Assembly: GCA_015662405.1 (NCBI GenBank)
Contig: DQUE01000144.1
Coordinates: 1-23,779, forward strand
Length of the DNA stretch: 23,779 nt
Direction: 5' to 3'
Source of the DNA: Sulfurimonas autotrophica
GTDB lineage: Bacteria > Campylobacterota > Campylobacteria > Campylobacterales > Sulfurimonadaceae
Shown in pieces: positions 22,437-23,779 of this stretch; within the stretch, counting starts at the first letter, position 1; every line of letters starts with the position of its first letter. The translations under genes and the position numbers were made by a program. Below the pieces are notes generated by a model. The model made no database searches. It was not told the DNA's origin and saw nothing but the letters and a program-made list of their open reading frames with translations.

Positions 22437-23483
22437 TTACGATCGTAAAGAAACAGCATAATCTGCATCTTTTTCCTCATATGCTTTTTCTATACCATCC
22501 ATTGCACTCACAATGATCTCTTCAACAGAGTGTTTTGAATCAATATCTGTCACACCAATAGCAATTTTGAGCTGAACCTCTCTGTCTGCTAAAAAGAAGT
22601 TAGAGTTTGAAACTAAGTCACAAAGTCTCTCACTCGCTTTTTTTGCACTCTCTATATCTGTATGTTTTAAGAGCATAGCAAAAACACCATTGCCATAATG
22701 TGCAACTATATCACTACGCCTAGAAGTTTTTAGCAACAATCTCGCTATTGTTCGTGTCATCAAAAGAATCGCTTTGTCACTCTTGACACTTTTTTTAAGC
22801 TCACGAGAAAGTTCTATCATAATAAGAGAGCTCTTATGGTTAAATTCTTTGATAAGCCCAATTTCTTGCTCAATTTTTGTAAGCAGATAACGTTTATTAT
22901 AAACTCCAAATTTATTATCAAATATTGTCTCATTCTCAACACTTTTTACAATTTTTGCAGTATCATCATAAATACTCTTCATTTGAGAACTTTGAGTTTT
23001 TAAAATAGAGTGGAGTTTTAAAACATCTCCTTCTAAATCATTTATAACACTTAGTGCTTCTTTTGTCTTCGGAGCAGTATCAAGCTCTTTTTTTCTTTTT
23101 CCTAAAATTTTTGTCATTAAAGAGATATTTTTATAGAGATTGGCAGTTACTGAAAGTATATTTTTGATTGAGCCAAAACCCTGTTTAAGATTTTGTTCCA
23201 AAATAATAGTGTTCTCGTCATCATTGTTTTCTTCAAGCTCTAAAATTGCATGAATCTGTTTTCGAAGACTTTCACTCTTATTTTCTAGCAATCTGTCAAA
23301 ATAGAGTGCGAAATTATTTGGAGTAGGTGGTAGGTTATCTGCTATTAAAGCATTTAAAACCTCTTTTGCATAAACCTCAATATCGCTAGATGCGTTATCA
23401 ATATCTGGGCTTGTTACAGCAGAGGAGTCTGTACTAGAATTCTCTGGACTCTTTTTTGTTTTCTTCTGTATTATCCCTGCCAT
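22437..23483 (-). CDS. Degenerate GGDEF-domain protein, possible c-di-GMP receptor
   Basis: The 348-aa protein is soluble. Residues 1-35 are Ser-rich and disordered, 36-180 are helical and contain LPPTPNNFALYFDRLL, a helix motif seen in some diguanylate cyclases. A GGDEF fold covers about 183-348, starting FDNKFGVYNKRYLL. The active site is lost: GGDEF reads GNGVF (264-268), and the metal-binding DxD-x-FK strand reads IMIELSREL. The product-binding I-site RxxD is kept at Arg255-Asp258, in the exact spacing before the signature. Such proteins (PelD is the known example) bind c-di-GMP without making it. AAGGAG overlaps the clpP stop, so it is co-transcribed between clpP and def. Binding is inferred. 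Confidence 0.8.
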   Translation of the reverse strand: MAGIIQKKTKKSPENSSTDSSAVTSPDIDNASSDIEVYAKEVLNALIADNLPPTPNNFALYFDRLLENKSESLRKQIHAILELEENNDDENTIILEQNLKQGFGSIKNILSVTANLYKNISLMTKILGKRKKELDTAPKTKEALSVINDLEGDVLKLHSILKTQSSQMKSIYDDTAKIVKSVENETIFDNKFGVYNKRYLLTKIEQEIGLIKEFNHKSSLIMIELSRELKKSVKSDKAILLMTRTIARLLLKTSRRSDIVAHYGNGVFAMLLKHTDIESAKKASERLCDLVSNSNFFLADREVQLKIAIGVTDIDSKHSVEEIIVSAMDGIEKAYEEKDADYAVSLRS

Positions 23484-23492
23484 AAAAACTCC

Positions 23493-23779
23493 TTACTCTT
23501 TCTCTGTTTTTACTAAAACTTTATCAATCATACCATAATCTTTTGCCTCTTTGGCACTCATAAAGTTATCACGATCTGTATCTTTTTCAATTGTTTTCAT
23601 GCTCTGTCCCGTTTGTTTTGCTAAAATTCCATTTAACTCTTTTTTCATGCGAAGAATCTCCTCTGCTTGAATAGCAATGTCTGTTGCCTGACCTTGCGCT
23701 CCACCTAGAGGTTGGTGTATCATGATTCGAGCATGAGGAAGAGCATAGCGTTTTCCCTTTTCACCCGCTGCAAGTAAAA
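23493..23779 (-). CDS. clpP: ATP-dependent Clp protease proteolytic subunit ClpP (5' end outside window)
   Basis: ClpP is the serine peptidase ring of the Clp protease. The visible 94 codons read in from the window edge as LLAAGEKGKRYALPHARIMI, then HQPLGGAQGQATDIAIQAEEIL. This gives the catalytic His of MIHQPLGG and, in TDRDNFMSAKEA, the catalytic Asp. The nucleophilic Ser lies just upstream of the window edge, so completeness cannot be judged. The ATG at 23723 is internal. The C-terminus (DKVLVKTEKE) is normal in length. The gene heads the clpP - GGDEF-like - def run; its TAA is part of the next ribosome site. Confidence 0.95.
   Translation of the reverse strand, partial: LLAAGEKGKRYALPHARIMIHQPLGGAQGQATDIAIQAEEILRMKKELNGILAKQTGQSMKTIEKDTDRDNFMSAKEAKDYGMIDKVLVKTEKE

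Noticed and set aside
1..23779. tRNA, rRNA, CRISPR arrays and insertion sequences
   Set aside because: No cloverleaf-like T-loop signatures, no regularly spaced repeats and no transposase genes were seen; the gaps are too short and AT-rich to hold rRNA genes. A covariance-model scan would settle tRNA and small RNAs.

Overview
The window is AT-rich, densely packed DNA from a Campylobacterota (epsilonproteobacterial) chromosome. It most resembles a sulfur-oxidising Sulfurimonas-type organism. Four things support this: a soxC-soxD-soxY-soxZ cluster, rnhA-rnc-aroC and clpP-def-comM gene orders familiar from Helicobacter and Campylobacter, a moaC/HP0495-type pair, and TATAAT or TGnTATAAT -10 boxes without clear -35 boxes. 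The genus is an inference; no rRNA or tRNA gene was seen.

Positions 1-3490 (+ strand): the 3' part of mobA, then moaC and an overlapping HP0495-like gene, a 350-aa coiled-coil protein of unknown role, a DUF2231 membrane protein, and a very small gene pair (45 aa + 89 aa) that looks like a ParE/RelE-type toxin-antitoxin module. Positions 3770-7170: the sulfur-oxidation genes soxC (Tat-exported molybdoprotein), soxD (dihaem cytochrome c), soxY (carrier whose C-terminus is GGCEG rather than GGCGG) and soxZ, closed by a hairpin. They are followed by a MOSC-domain gene, a decayed pseudogene (7736-7965) and a DUF4395 membrane protein.

Positions 8750-12439 (- strand): a compact overlapping operon of an unknown 155-aa protein (TTG start), a membrane-anchored TPR protein with a C-terminal four-cysteine ribbon (LapB-like layout), rnhA, rnc and aroC. 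Positions 12522-15829 (- strand): a YeiH-family putative sulfate exporter, the CcoG/FixG iron-sulfur protein, and directly upstream of ccoG a resolvase-shaped protein that has lost its catalytic Ser and Arg residues but keeps a helix-turn-helix. A perfect 11-bp inverted repeat covers the -10 box of that gene in the divergent region shared with metH.

Positions 16027-23779: full-length cobalamin-dependent metH (+), then on the - strand a Bax-like glucosaminidase, comM, and the clpP - degenerate GGDEF - def operon, with clpP cut by the window end. The GGDEF protein has lost its active site but keeps an RxxD inhibitory-site motif, so it may sense c-di-GMP rather than make it.

The most promising undescribed items are the dead-recombinase regulator with its operator-like repeat beside ccoG, the putative c-di-GMP receptor inside the clpP-def operon, and the miniature toxin-antitoxin pair.
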